Assembly: GCA_025757685.1 (NCBI GenBank)
Contig: CP107220.1
Coordinates: 459,501-523,500 of the forward strand
Direction of reading: 5' to 3'
Source: Oscillospiraceae bacterium
Lineage (GTDB): Bacteria > Bacillota > Clostridia > Oscillospirales > Acutalibacteraceae
Length of the DNA stretch: 64,000 bases
The notes under the pieces: model-generated
Told to the model about the DNA's origin: nothing
Seen by the model: only the letters and a program-made list of their open reading frames with translations
Databases searched by the model: none
Program-made: the position numbers and the translations under genes
Shown: positions 9,697-18,015 of the stretch, piece by piece
How positions within the stretch are numbered: the stretch's first letter is position 1
How the letters are laid out: each line of letters starts with the position of its first letter

Positions 9697-9723
9697 TTCC
9701 TGGGAGTAAAGGAACGAAACACA

Positions 9724-11166
9724 GTGGATAAGTACAAAAAACTCGCTTCCAATACCATTATCTTTGCCATTGGCACCTTTTCGTCTAAAATTCTGTCGTT
9801 TTTGCTGATGCCCTTTGTCACCCGTATGATGACCACGGGCAGCTATGGCGCGGCGGATCTGATCCAGCAGACGGGCAATGTGATCATACCCATTGCCTTT
9901 TTGTGCGTCAACTCGGCAGCCCTGCGCTTTTCGATGGACAAGGCAGAGCGCAAGAGCGATGTGTTTACCGTAGGCGTGCGGGTGACTCTGGTGGGCTTTT
10001 TGGCCTTTCTGTTGTTTGCGTACCCGATCAGTTTAATTAAGATCAACGACTTTAAGCTGGGCGACTACCTGGTGCTCATTTATGTGTTTGTGCTCACCTC
10101 CGGTTTTCGCCAGCTGTGCCAGCAGTTTGTGCGCGGCTCCGGTCATGTAAAGCTGTTTGCCATTGACGGTATTTTGGCTACCGTGACCTATCTGCTGTTT
10201 ACCATGCTGTTCTTGGGTGTGTTTAAGTGGGGGGTTACCGGCTATATTTTGGCCATCGTGGCGTCGGACTTTTGCTCCGTGCTGTTCTTTACCGTAACTG
10301 CTAAGCTGTACCGTTATGTGCGCTTGAAGGGCGTGCACCGCCAGACCGGGCGGGATATGCTGCGCTACTGCGTGCCCATGATCCCTACCATTATCTTGTG
10401 GTGGATCATCAATGTGTCTGACCGCTATATGGTTACTTATTTTGTGGGCTCTTCTGCCAACGGTCTGTATTCCGCCGCGTCTAAGATCCCGAATTTGGTG
10501 ATTATGTGCGCATCTGTATTTACAGACGCCTGGCAGCTGTCTGCAGTGGATGAGTATAACAATAAAGATACCGCCCGGTTTTTCTCCAAGATCTTTCGGG
10601 TGTACTGTGGCGGCACCTTCTTTGTGGCGTCTTTCCTGATTTTGACTTGTAAGATGATTACAAAAGTTTTGGTGGCAGACGCGTATTTTGACTCTTGGCA
10701 GTATGTGCCGGTGCTGATCATCTCTACCGTATTCTCCTGTTTGGTGAACTTTTTGGCCTCTATCTATATGGCGGAGAAAAAGAATATTATGGCGATGGTA
10801 ACTGCCCTCACCGGTGCAGTCACCAATGTGGTGCTGAACCTGATTTTGATCCCCCGTATGGGTGCCAACGGTGCGGCCGTTGCCACTGCCTGCGCCTTTG
10901 TGGTCGTGTTCCTGACCCGCAGTCGGGATACGCGCCGATTCATTAAGATCAACTACCAGCCGGTGGTGCTCACCTGCCAAACCGTGGTGCTGGTGGCCCA
11001 AACGGTGGCGGCGCTGTGCTTGCAGGGCGTGTGGTTCTATGTGGCAGAGGCACTGCTGTTTGCCCTGATGTTGGGAATGAACTGGTATCAGGTGGTAGAG
11101 CTGTACAAACTGGTGACGACCAAGATGCTGTCCAAACTGAAAAAGCCGAAAACAGAGGAAGAATAA
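9724..11166 (+). CDS. Polysaccharide flippase, MOP superfamily (Wzx/SpoVB/MurJ-like)
   Basis: A 480-residue polytopic membrane protein, with about 12-14 hydrophobic segments starting at IIFAIGTFSSKILSFLLMPF. This N-terminal pattern and the central WWIINVSDRYMVTYFVG motif are typical of the polysaccharide-biosynthesis branch of the MOP exporters, which flip lipid-linked oligosaccharides. The C-terminus is cytoplasmic and Lys/Glu-rich. The start is GTG at 9724, behind AAAGGA ten bases upstream. It is the last gene of the proBA-propeller-flippase run; no glycosyltransferases adjoin, so the cargo is unknown. It could also serve a sporulation (SpoVB-like) or cell-wall role. Confidence 0.88.
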   Translation: MDKYKKLASNTIIFAIGTFSSKILSFLLMPFVTRMMTTGSYGAADLIQQTGNVIIPIAFLCVNSAALRFSMDKAERKSDVFTVGVRVTLVGFLAFLLFAYPISLIKINDFKLGDYLVLIYVFVLTSGFRQLCQQFVRGSGHVKLFAIDGILATVTYLLFTMLFLGVFKWGVTGYILAIVASDFCSVLFFTVTAKLYRYVRLKGVHRQTGRDMLRYCVPMIPTIILWWIINVSDRYMVTYFVGSSANGLYSAASKIPNLVIMCASVFTDAWQLSAVDEYNNKDTARFFSKIFRVYCGGTFFVASFLILTCKMITKVLVADAYFDSWQYVPVLIISTVFSCLVNFLASIYMAEKKNIMAMVTALTGAVTNVVLNLILIPRMGANGAAVATACAFVVVFLTRSRDTRRFIKINYQPVVLTCQTVVLVAQTVAALCLQGVWFYVAEALLFALMLGMNWYQVVELYKLVTTKMLSKLKKPKTEEE

Positions 11167-11206
11167 GAGAATTGTTTCGTGCATAGGCTCTTTTAGCGAC
11201 TTGGTA

Positions 11207-11235
11207 TTGAATTACAGACGATTTTAGTATATAAT
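11207..11235 (+). promoter_or_regulatory. Sigma-A promoter of glgP
   Basis: TTGAAT at 11207-11212 and a perfect TATAAT at 11230-11235, with 17-bp spacing. The leader to the ATG at 11291 is about 50 bases and contains TGGAGGA. Confidence 0.85.
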
Positions 11236-11290
11236 CTACAAATGGAACACGATTATTTGCGTGATTTATAATAATTTTTGGAGGATTTGT

Positions 11291-13822
11291 ATGAAATCAA
11301 CGATTTCTGTGGCGCAAGCAAAGCGACGGATCAACGACAAACTCAGTCACTTCTTCGGCGTTACGCCGGCAGACGCCACCAATGAACAATATTATAAGGC
11401 TGTGGCCATGATCCTGCGGGAGATGCTCAGCGAAAAGAACAGCCAGTTCCGCCATCAGGCTGAGGGTCAGGACTCTAAGCAGATCTATTATCTGTGTATG
11501 GAGTTTTTAATGGGGCGTTCCTTAAAGAACAACTTGTATAACCTGGGTCTGACTGAGACTTTTGAAAAGGCACTGGCCGGCTTTGATGTAAAGCTGGAGC
11601 AGCTGTACGATGAGGAGCCGGATGCCGGTTTGGGCAACGGCGGCTTGGGTCGTCTGGCTGCCTGCTATCTGGACGGTTTGGCCTCTGACGGCTATCAGTC
11701 TATGGGCTATTCCATTCGGTATGAGGCCGGTATTTTTAAGCAGAAGCTGGTAGACGGCTGGCAGACGGAGCTGCCGGACTTTTGGCTGCCCGGCGGAGAG
11801 GTTTGGTTAGTGCCCCGTGAGGAGCGCGCCCAGACTGTCAGCTTTGAGGGCTGGGTCGATGAAAGCTGGGACGGTGAGTACCATACCGTCACTATGCGGG
11901 ATTGCAACACCGTGATCGCTGTGCCCTATGATATGTATGTAAGTGGTCTGGGTGACGGTGTGGCTCGTTTGCGCCTGTGGGCGGCTCGCAAGCCTGCACT
12001 GGATATGAGTCTGTTTAATCAGGGCGAGTATATTAAGGCTATGGAACAGTCTGCCATGGCAGAGACCATCAGCAAGGTGCTGTATCCGGCAGATAACACG
12101 CCGGAGGGCAAGTCCCTGCGCCTGCGCCAGCAGTATTTTCTGGTGTCCGCCTCTGTGCAGGATATTATTCACCGTCACCTGTCCAAGTACGGCACGCTGG
12201 ATAATCTGCCGGAGAAGGTGGCAATCCATATTAATGATACCCACCCCACCTTGGCCATTCCGGAGCTGATGCGCATTATGCTGGACGAGTGCGGCTATGA
12301 TTGGGACTCTGCCTGGAAACTGGTAACCGACACGATGGCGTACACCAACCACACGGTGATGAAAGAGGCGCTGGAGTGCTGGAGCGAGGACCTGTACAAG
12401 CGCCTGCTGCCCCGTATTTATGAGATCACCAAGGAGATTGACAACCGCTTCCGTGCCTTTGTCTGGGGCGCTACCCATGACGCAGACAAGGTGGAGCGTA
12501 TGGCTGTGATCTCTTGCGGTGCCGTACGGATGGCCAACCTGTGCGTGGCCGGCTCTCACAGCGTCAACGGTGTGTCTGCTTTGCATAGCGAAATTTTGAA
12601 GGACACGGTGTTCCACGACTTCTACACCATCACCCCGGCCAAGTTTACCAATGTAACCAACGGCATTGCCTTCCGTCGCTGGCTGTGCCAGTCCAACCCG
12701 CAGCTGACCGATTATTTAACGGAGCTGATCGGTGACGACTTTATTAAGCACAGCGACCGTCTGCTGACTCTGCGGGATTACAAGGACGACCCGGCAGTGC
12801 TGGACCAGCTGCAAAAGATCAAGCGCGCCAACAAAGAGCGCTTTGCCAAGGTGGTGAAGAAGCAGAACGGCGTGGTGCTGGACCCGGATTCCATCTTTGA
12901 TGTGCAGGTGAAGCGCCTGCACGAGTATAAGCGCCAGCAGCTGAATGTACTGAACATTATTGCGCAGTACCAGGCGCTGAAAGAAAATCCGAATATGGAC
13001 TTTACTCCCCGGACTTATATTTTTGCTTCCAAGGCAGCCCCGGGTTACTACATGGCTAAGAAAATCATTCAGCTGATTGACGCTTTGGCGCATGTGGTGA
13101 ATAATGACCCGGACACCAAGGATAAGCTGAAAGTGGTGTTTATGGAGGACTACTCCGTGTCTTTAGCAGAGGTGCTGATGCCTGCTGCGGACATCAGTGA
13201 GCAGATTTCGCTGGCCGGCACGGAGGCATCCGGCACCGGCAATATGAAGTTGATGCTCAACGGCGCCGTTACTCTGGGCACCTTGGACGGCGCCAATGTG
13301 GAGATCTGCAACGCCGTAGGGGAGGACAATATCTTCCTGTTTGGTATGAAGACGCCGGACGTGGAGGCTCTGCGCCGCAGCGGCTATCACCCCATGAACT
13401 ATGTGACCAATAACCCGGCGTTAAAGAACGCCATTGATATGATCCAGTATGGCGTGAACGGCAAGGACTTTAGTGAGATTACCTCCTCACTGATCAATGT
13501 GGACCCGTACATGGCGCTGGCAGATTTTGCCGATTATCAAAACGCCCAGCGGCGCTCGGCACAGGTGTATGCTGACAAGACCGCCTTTGCCAAGATGAGC
13601 CTGATGAATATCAGCGGTGCAGGCATTTTCAGCGCAGACCGTGCCGTGCAGGAATATGCGGAGAATATTTGGCACACCCACCCGGTGGTTGTAGCGCAGC
13701 CCCGGCCTCAAAAGGCGGCGGCTGCTGCGGAAAAGCCCGCTGAGAAGCCGGTGAAGAAACCCGCAGCCAAAAAGCCTGCGGCCAAAAAGTCCGCTACAAA
13801 GAAAACCACCAAAAAGAAATAA
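11291..13822 (+). CDS. glgP: Glycogen/maltodextrin phosphorylase with basic C-terminal tail
   Basis: Phosphorolysis of alpha-1,4-glucan ends to glucose 1-phosphate (GT35, PLP-dependent). The 843-residue protein carries family blocks YYLCMEFLMGRSL, GNGGLGRLAACYLDG, HINDTHPTLAIPELMRI and RLHEYKRQQLN. The PLP lysine is Lys653 in ASGTGNMKLMLNG. The ATG at 11291 is chosen over an in-frame GTG at 11261 because TGGAGGA precedes it at 11279-11285. After the conserved core, about 40 residues made almost only of Ala, Lys, Pro and Thr follow (codons about 13700-13819), including two AAKKPAAKK-type units and a KKTTKKK end. This histone-H1-like tail is not part of the catalytic fold. A terminator separates it from the GH13 gene. 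Confidence 0.97.
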   Translation: MKSTISVAQAKRRINDKLSHFFGVTPADATNEQYYKAVAMILREMLSEKNSQFRHQAEGQDSKQIYYLCMEFLMGRSLKNNLYNLGLTETFEKALAGFDVKLEQLYDEEPDAGLGNGGLGRLAACYLDGLASDGYQSMGYSIRYEAGIFKQKLVDGWQTELPDFWLPGGEVWLVPREERAQTVSFEGWVDESWDGEYHTVTMRDCNTVIAVPYDMYVSGLGDGVARLRLWAARKPALDMSLFNQGEYIKAMEQSAMAETISKVLYPADNTPEGKSLRLRQQYFLVSASVQDIIHRHLSKYGTLDNLPEKVAIHINDTHPTLAIPELMRIMLDECGYDWDSAWKLVTDTMAYTNHTVMKEALECWSEDLYKRLLPRIYEITKEIDNRFRAFVWGATHDADKVERMAVISCGAVRMANLCVAGSHSVNGVSALHSEILKDTVFHDFYTITPAKFTNVTNGIAFRRWLCQSNPQLTDYLTELIGDDFIKHSDRLLTLRDYKDDPAVLDQLQKIKRANKERFAKVVKKQNGVVLDPDSIFDVQVKRLHEYKRQQLNVLNIIAQYQALKENPNMDFTPRTYIFASKAAPGYYMAKKIIQLIDALAHVVNNDPDTKDKLKVVFMEDYSVSLAEVLMPAADISEQISLAGTEASGTGNMKLMLNGAVTLGTLDGANVEICNAVGEDNIFLFGMKTPDVEALRRSGYHPMNYVTNNPALKNAIDMIQYGVNGKDFSEITSSLINVDPYMALADFADYQNAQRRSAQVYADKTAFAKMSLMNISGAGIFSADRAVQEYAENIWHTHPVVVAQPRPQKAAAAAEKPAEKPVKKPAAKKPAAKKSATKKTTKKK

Positions 13823-13830
13823 ATCTGCTT

Positions 13831-13869
13831 GCGGCAGGCGCAGGGCAATGCCTGTGTCTGCCGCTTTTT
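13831..13869 (+). terminator. Terminator after glgP
   Basis: GCGGCAG at 13831-13837 pairs with CTGCCGC at 13858-13864, with further pairing inside the hairpin, followed by TTTTT. It ends only about 20 bases before the next start, so the GH13 gene may depend on read-through or on a promoter I did not see. Confidence 0.8.
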
Positions 13870-13890
13870 ACTGTTTAAGAGAGGGAAAAT

Positions 13891-15744
13891 ATGCTGATCT
13901 TCAACGCCAGAGACCCACAGTACAAGTCGCCCATCCGCGCCGTGGCAACGGATGAGCCGGTACATCTGCGGCTGGTGGTCTCGCGGGATATGCATTGCTC
14001 CGGCGCCCGGTTGGTGGTCACCAAGGACGGCGAAACGCCGGTGCCTTACGGTATGTTTTGGGCCGGTATGTGCGGCACGGAGGCAGAGTATTGGGAGCTG
14101 CATTTTGCCGCCACCACCCCGGGGCTGTATTTTTATCATTTTGAATTGGACACCCCATGGGGACTGCACTTTGTGCGCAACGCCGGGGGCGGCAAAGGGG
14201 ATTTTTTGCCGGACGGCGCGGATTTTCAGCAAACGGTGTATGATAAGGATTTTCAAACGCCGGCCTTTTTGCGGGGTGGACTGATCTATCAGATCTTTCC
14301 GGATCGGTTTTACAATTCCGGCGCGCCAAAGACCGGTGTGCCTGCCACCCGGGTGCGGCGTAACTGGGGGGAAGAGCCTTTTTGGGACGAGGCCCAGATG
14401 AACGGCCTTTGGAACAACGATTATTTCGGCGGCGACCTGAAAGGCATTGCGGAGAAGCTGCCGTATATTGCCAAGCTGGGCGTGACCGCGATTTATTTGA
14501 ATCCGATTTTCGAGGCCCATTCCAACCATCGGTACGACACCGGGGATTATGAGAAGATCGACCCTATGCTGGGCGATACAGAGGACTTAAAATATCTGTG
14601 CAGCCAGGCGAAAAAACTGGGGATCGGTGTGATTTTAGACGGCGTGTTCAGCCACACCGGGCGGGATTCCAAGTATTTTAATTACTATGGTCATTACCCT
14701 ACGGTGGGCGCCTATAACAGCCCGGACAGCCCCTATTACAGCTGGTACCAATTTGGCAAGGATCGGGACGATTACAAGTCTTGGTGGGGCATTCGCCTGC
14801 TGCCGGAGATCCGTGAGGAGGAGCCATCTTATCGGGACTATATTTGCGGTGAGAACGGCATCCTTCGCCGTTGGATGCGCTGCGGCATCAGTGGCTGGCG
14901 GTTGGATGTGGCGGATGAGCTGCCGGATGTGTTCCTGGACGACCTGCGCCGGGCTGTAAAAAGCGAGAACCCGGACGCCATCATTATCGGCGAGGTGTGG
15001 GAGGACGCCACCACCAAGTTTGCCTATGGGCAGCGGCGGCGTTATCTGCTGGGGAATCAGCTGGACAGTGTGATGAATTATCCCTTTGCCGCGGCGATCT
15101 TGCACTTTGTGCGCTACGGCGGCGGCCAGGCGTTTTTGGACGCCATCTTGTCTATTACCGAGCATTATCCGCCCCAGGTGACGGCGGTGCTGATGAACCA
15201 TATCGGCACCCACGATACTCTGCGGGCTATTACCGCGTTGGCCGGACCGGATTGTACCGGCCAAGGGCGGGCTTGGCAGCACCGCAACAATACTCTGTCC
15301 GGAGCGGATTATGCCCGCGGGGTGCAGCTGCTGAAGCTGGCTTCTTTTCTGCAATATACTTTGCCCGGCGTACCCTCTCTGTATTACGGAGATGAGGTGG
15401 GTGTGCAGGGCATGAAAGACCCCTTCAACCGGGGCTGTATGCCTTGGGCGCACCAGGATCGGGATTTACTGCATTGGTATCAGCGACTGGGCCAAATGCG
15501 TCGAGGCTGCAAAGCGTTGGCTGCGGGCACATTCGTGCCGGTACAGGGTGACCTGGGCGGCGTGTGCTATGAACGCCAAAGCGACGGTGCCCGCCTGCTG
15601 GCGGCAGTGAACCGCACCTCTGAGCCTAAGACCTTTGCCGTGGATCCGGTGTGGGACAATGCTTATGCCTTTTTTGACGATACCTGCATGGACGGCCGGT
15701 TAACCGTTCCTCCCATGTCAGCCGCTTTGCGTACCAGACAATAA
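13891..15744 (+). CDS. GH13 alpha-amylase/neopullulanase-type glucanase
   Basis: Alpha-glucan hydrolase (617 aa). An N-terminal beta-sandwich of about 125 residues resembles the CBM34-like module of neopullulanase/cyclomaltodextrinase enzymes. A (beta/alpha)8 domain follows, beginning LIYQIFPDRFYNSG. Conserved regions are visible: DGVFSHTG; GWRLDVADE with nucleophile Asp339; IIIGEVWED with acid/base Glu368; and MNHIGTHDT with the transition-state Asp442. A short beta domain closes the protein. No signal peptide is seen, so it should act inside the cell on maltodextrins, cyclodextrins or glycogen, consistent with its position after glgP. Ribosome-binding site GAGGGAAAAT precedes the ATG. Confidence 0.92.
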   Translation: MLIFNARDPQYKSPIRAVATDEPVHLRLVVSRDMHCSGARLVVTKDGETPVPYGMFWAGMCGTEAEYWELHFAATTPGLYFYHFELDTPWGLHFVRNAGGGKGDFLPDGADFQQTVYDKDFQTPAFLRGGLIYQIFPDRFYNSGAPKTGVPATRVRRNWGEEPFWDEAQMNGLWNNDYFGGDLKGIAEKLPYIAKLGVTAIYLNPIFEAHSNHRYDTGDYEKIDPMLGDTEDLKYLCSQAKKLGIGVILDGVFSHTGRDSKYFNYYGHYPTVGAYNSPDSPYYSWYQFGKDRDDYKSWWGIRLLPEIREEEPSYRDYICGENGILRRWMRCGISGWRLDVADELPDVFLDDLRRAVKSENPDAIIIGEVWEDATTKFAYGQRRRYLLGNQLDSVMNYPFAAAILHFVRYGGGQAFLDAILSITEHYPPQVTAVLMNHIGTHDTLRAITALAGPDCTGQGRAWQHRNNTLSGADYARGVQLLKLASFLQYTLPGVPSLYYGDEVGVQGMKDPFNRGCMPWAHQDRDLLHWYQRLGQMRRGCKALAAGTFVPVQGDLGGVCYERQSDGARLLAAVNRTSEPKTFAVDPVWDNAYAFFDDTCMDGRLTVPPMSAALRTRQ

Positions 15745-15750
15745 AACCTT

Positions 15751-15778
15751 GCCACTCGGCTTTGCCGGGTGGCTTTTT
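15751..15778 (+). terminator. Terminator after GH13 gene
   Basis: GCCACTCGGC (15751-15760), loop TTT, GCCGGGTGGC (15764-15773), then TTTTT. The ten-pair stem has one G-U pair. Confidence 0.92.
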
Positions 15779-15831
15779 GCTGTTTTTGCCGGAAATGCTT
15801 ATATTATATATAATAAATTATAAATTAGCGG

Positions 15832-15861
15832 TTGAATGTGGGCGGGTGTGTGTGTTATAAT
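15832..15861 (+). promoter_or_regulatory. Promoter of aspS-gatCAB
   Basis: TTGAAT at 15832-15837 and TATAAT at 15856-15861, 18 bp apart, preceded by a very A/T-rich stretch (15796-15830) that could act as an UP-like element. Confidence 0.8.
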
Positions 15862-15925
15862 AGCAGAGTTAATGTGGGTCAGTAGATACTGTACCCAAAT
15901 TCCGCGAAAGGAAGATTTAAGAATT

Positions 15926-17677
15926 ATGGCTTACAGAACCCATAACTGTAATCAGCTGACCTTTGACCAGCTGAACCAAACTGTTTCTTTGGCCGGGTGG
16001 GTAGATACCATCCGCGATCACGGCGGCGTGATCTTTATTGATCTGCGCGACGAGTACGGCGTGACCCAGGTGGTGTTCCACGACGACGCGCTGCTGAAGG
16101 GCGTTCGTAAGGAGAGCGTGATCTCCGTGACCGGTAAGGTCGTAAAGCGTGACCCGGAGACGGTGAATAAAAAGATCGCTACCGGCGAGCTGGAAGTGCA
16201 TGTGACGGAAGTGACCGTGCTGGGCGAATGTACCCGCACGCTGCCTTTTGAGATCTCCGAGTCCAAGGACACCCGTGAGGATGTACGGCTTCAGTACCGC
16301 TTTTTGGATCTGCGTAATCCCCAGGTGCATGAGAGCATTCTCTTCCGCAGTAAGGTAGTCGCTTTCCTGCGGCAGAAGATGACGGAAATGGGCTTTACGG
16401 AAATCACCACCCCGATTTTGACCTGTTCCTCTCCGGAGGGTGCCCGGGACTATATCATTCCCTCCCGTAAGCACGAGGGCAAGTTTTATGCGCTGCCCCA
16501 GGCGCCCCAGCAGTTTAAACAGCTGCTGATGACCTCCGGCTTTGACCGGTATTTCCAAATCGCGCCCTGCTTCCGTGATGAGGACGCCAGAGCGGACCGC
16601 TCTCCCGGCGAGTTCTATCAGCTGGATTTTGAAATGGCCTTTGCCACCCAGGAAGATGTGTTTGCCGTGGCGGAAGAGGTGCTGTATGACACCTTCACCA
16701 AGTTCTCTGACAAGAAAGTGACCCCGGCGCCCTTTGTGCGTATTCCTTACGCCGAGTCCATGCTGAAATACGGCACGGACAAGCCGGACCTGCGCAACCC
16801 GCTGATCATCCATGATCTGACCGAATATTTCAGTACCGTAGAGTTTAAGCCTTTTAAGGGTCGTCCGGTGCGAGGTATCGTGGTGCCGAACTGTGCAGGG
16901 CAGTCTAAGGGCTGGTACGAAAAAATGCTGGCTTTTGCTATGGACATTGGCATGAAGGGCTTGGGCTACATCACCGTTCAAGAGGACGGCAGCTATAAAG
17001 GCCCCATTGACAAGTTCCTGTCTCCCGAGAAGAAAGAGGAACTGCGCACCATGCTGGACCTGAAAACGGACGACACCCTGTTCTTTATTTGCGACAACAT
17101 TCGGATCGTCAATGACCTTGCCGGGCAGATCCGTACCGAGTTAGGTCGTCGCCTGGATTTGATCGACAAGGATCGGTTCGACTTGTGCTTTATCACCGAC
17201 TTCCCCATGTTTGAGCGGGACGATGACGGCAAGCTGATCTTTACGCACAATCCGTTCTCTATGCCCCAGGGCGAGATGGACGCGCTGCTGCACCAGGAGC
17301 CCACGGAGATCAAGGCTTATCAGTACGACATTGTGTGTAACGGCGTGGAGCTGTCCTCCGGCGCTGTGCGTAACCACCGCCCGGATGTGATGATCAAGGC
17401 CTTTGAGATGGCCGGTTATACTGCCCAGGATGTGGAAGAGAAGTTTGGCGCGCTGTTTAACGCATTCCATTACGGCGCACCGCCCCATGCAGGAATGGCG
17501 CCCGGCGTAGACCGGCTGATCATGTTGCTGCGGGATGAGGACAACATTCGCGAGGTAATCGCATTTCCTATGAACTCCAATGCCCAGGATATGCTGCTGG
17601 GCGCACCCAACACCGTTAGCGAAATGCAGCTGCGAGAGGCACACATTAAGCTGCGCCGCCCGGCACCGAAAGCGTAA
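15926..17677 (+). CDS. aspS: Aspartyl-tRNA synthetase, probably non-discriminating
   Basis: Class II aspartate-tRNA ligase, bacterial type (583 aa). An N-terminal OB-fold anticodon domain is followed by motif 2 (FRDEDARADRSPGEFYQLD), a GAD insertion (about 285-400), and motif 3 (HAGMAPGVDRLIMLL). ATG at 15926 is the start because AAAGGAAG lies 12 bases upstream, although the frame is open further left. Residues 31-34 are DHGG; as I recall, a His here marks non-discriminating enzymes that also charge tRNA-Asn, whereas discriminating ones have Leu. gatCAB follows directly, which fits: Asp-tRNA-Asn would be amidated to Asn-tRNA-Asn. The second known determinant does not clearly match. Confidence 0.96.
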   Translation: MAYRTHNCNQLTFDQLNQTVSLAGWVDTIRDHGGVIFIDLRDEYGVTQVVFHDDALLKGVRKESVISVTGKVVKRDPETVNKKIATGELEVHVTEVTVLGECTRTLPFEISESKDTREDVRLQYRFLDLRNPQVHESILFRSKVVAFLRQKMTEMGFTEITTPILTCSSPEGARDYIIPSRKHEGKFYALPQAPQQFKQLLMTSGFDRYFQIAPCFRDEDARADRSPGEFYQLDFEMAFATQEDVFAVAEEVLYDTFTKFSDKKVTPAPFVRIPYAESMLKYGTDKPDLRNPLIIHDLTEYFSTVEFKPFKGRPVRGIVVPNCAGQSKGWYEKMLAFAMDIGMKGLGYITVQEDGSYKGPIDKFLSPEKKEELRTMLDLKTDDTLFFICDNIRIVNDLAGQIRTELGRRLDLIDKDRFDLCFITDFPMFERDDDGKLIFTHNPFSMPQGEMDALLHQEPTEIKAYQYDIVCNGVELSSGAVRNHRPDVMIKAFEMAGYTAQDVEEKFGALFNAFHYGAPPHAGMAPGVDRLIMLLRDEDNIREVIAFPMNSNAQDMLLGAPNTVSEMQLREAHIKLRRPAPKA

Positions 17678-17715
17678 CGGAGCGTATAGAACGATAGATA
17701 GATCGAGGTTAGCGT

Positions 17716-18003
17716 ATGAAGATCACACCGGAACTGATCCAGTATCTGGAGAGTTTGGCCAGAATTGAATTGACCCCTGCGGAGGAAGCCACCGTTGGCG
17801 ACCAGTTGCAGGAACTGCTTACTTATATCGACACCTTGAGCCAGCTGGACACCGACGGGGTAGAGGCCAAGAGCCACTGCTTCCCGGTGACCAATGTGTT
17901 CCGCAAGGACCAGGTGGAGGTGCACATGACCCCGGAAGAAGTGGTGGCCAATGCACCGGAGAGCCAGGACGGCGCCTTTGTGGTGCCTAAGACGGTAGAG
18001 TAA
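17716..18003 (+). CDS. gatC: Asp/Glu-tRNA amidotransferase subunit C
   Basis: Small GatC subunit (95 aa) of the GatCAB complex, which converts misacylated Asp-tRNA-Asn and/or Glu-tRNA-Gln to the amide. The helical N-terminus, with LESLARIELTPAEEATVGDQL, and the central LSQLDTDGVEA segment match the family, and the C-terminal APESQDGAFVVPKTVE is the part that wraps GatA. It lies 38 bases after aspS and 12 bases before gatA. GAGG at 17705-17708 serves the ATG at 17716. Confidence 0.95.
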   Translation: MKITPELIQYLESLARIELTPAEEATVGDQLQELLTYIDTLSQLDTDGVEAKSHCFPVTNVFRKDQVEVHMTPEEVVANAPESQDGAFVVPKTVE

Positions 18004-18015
18004 GGAGGGCACAGC

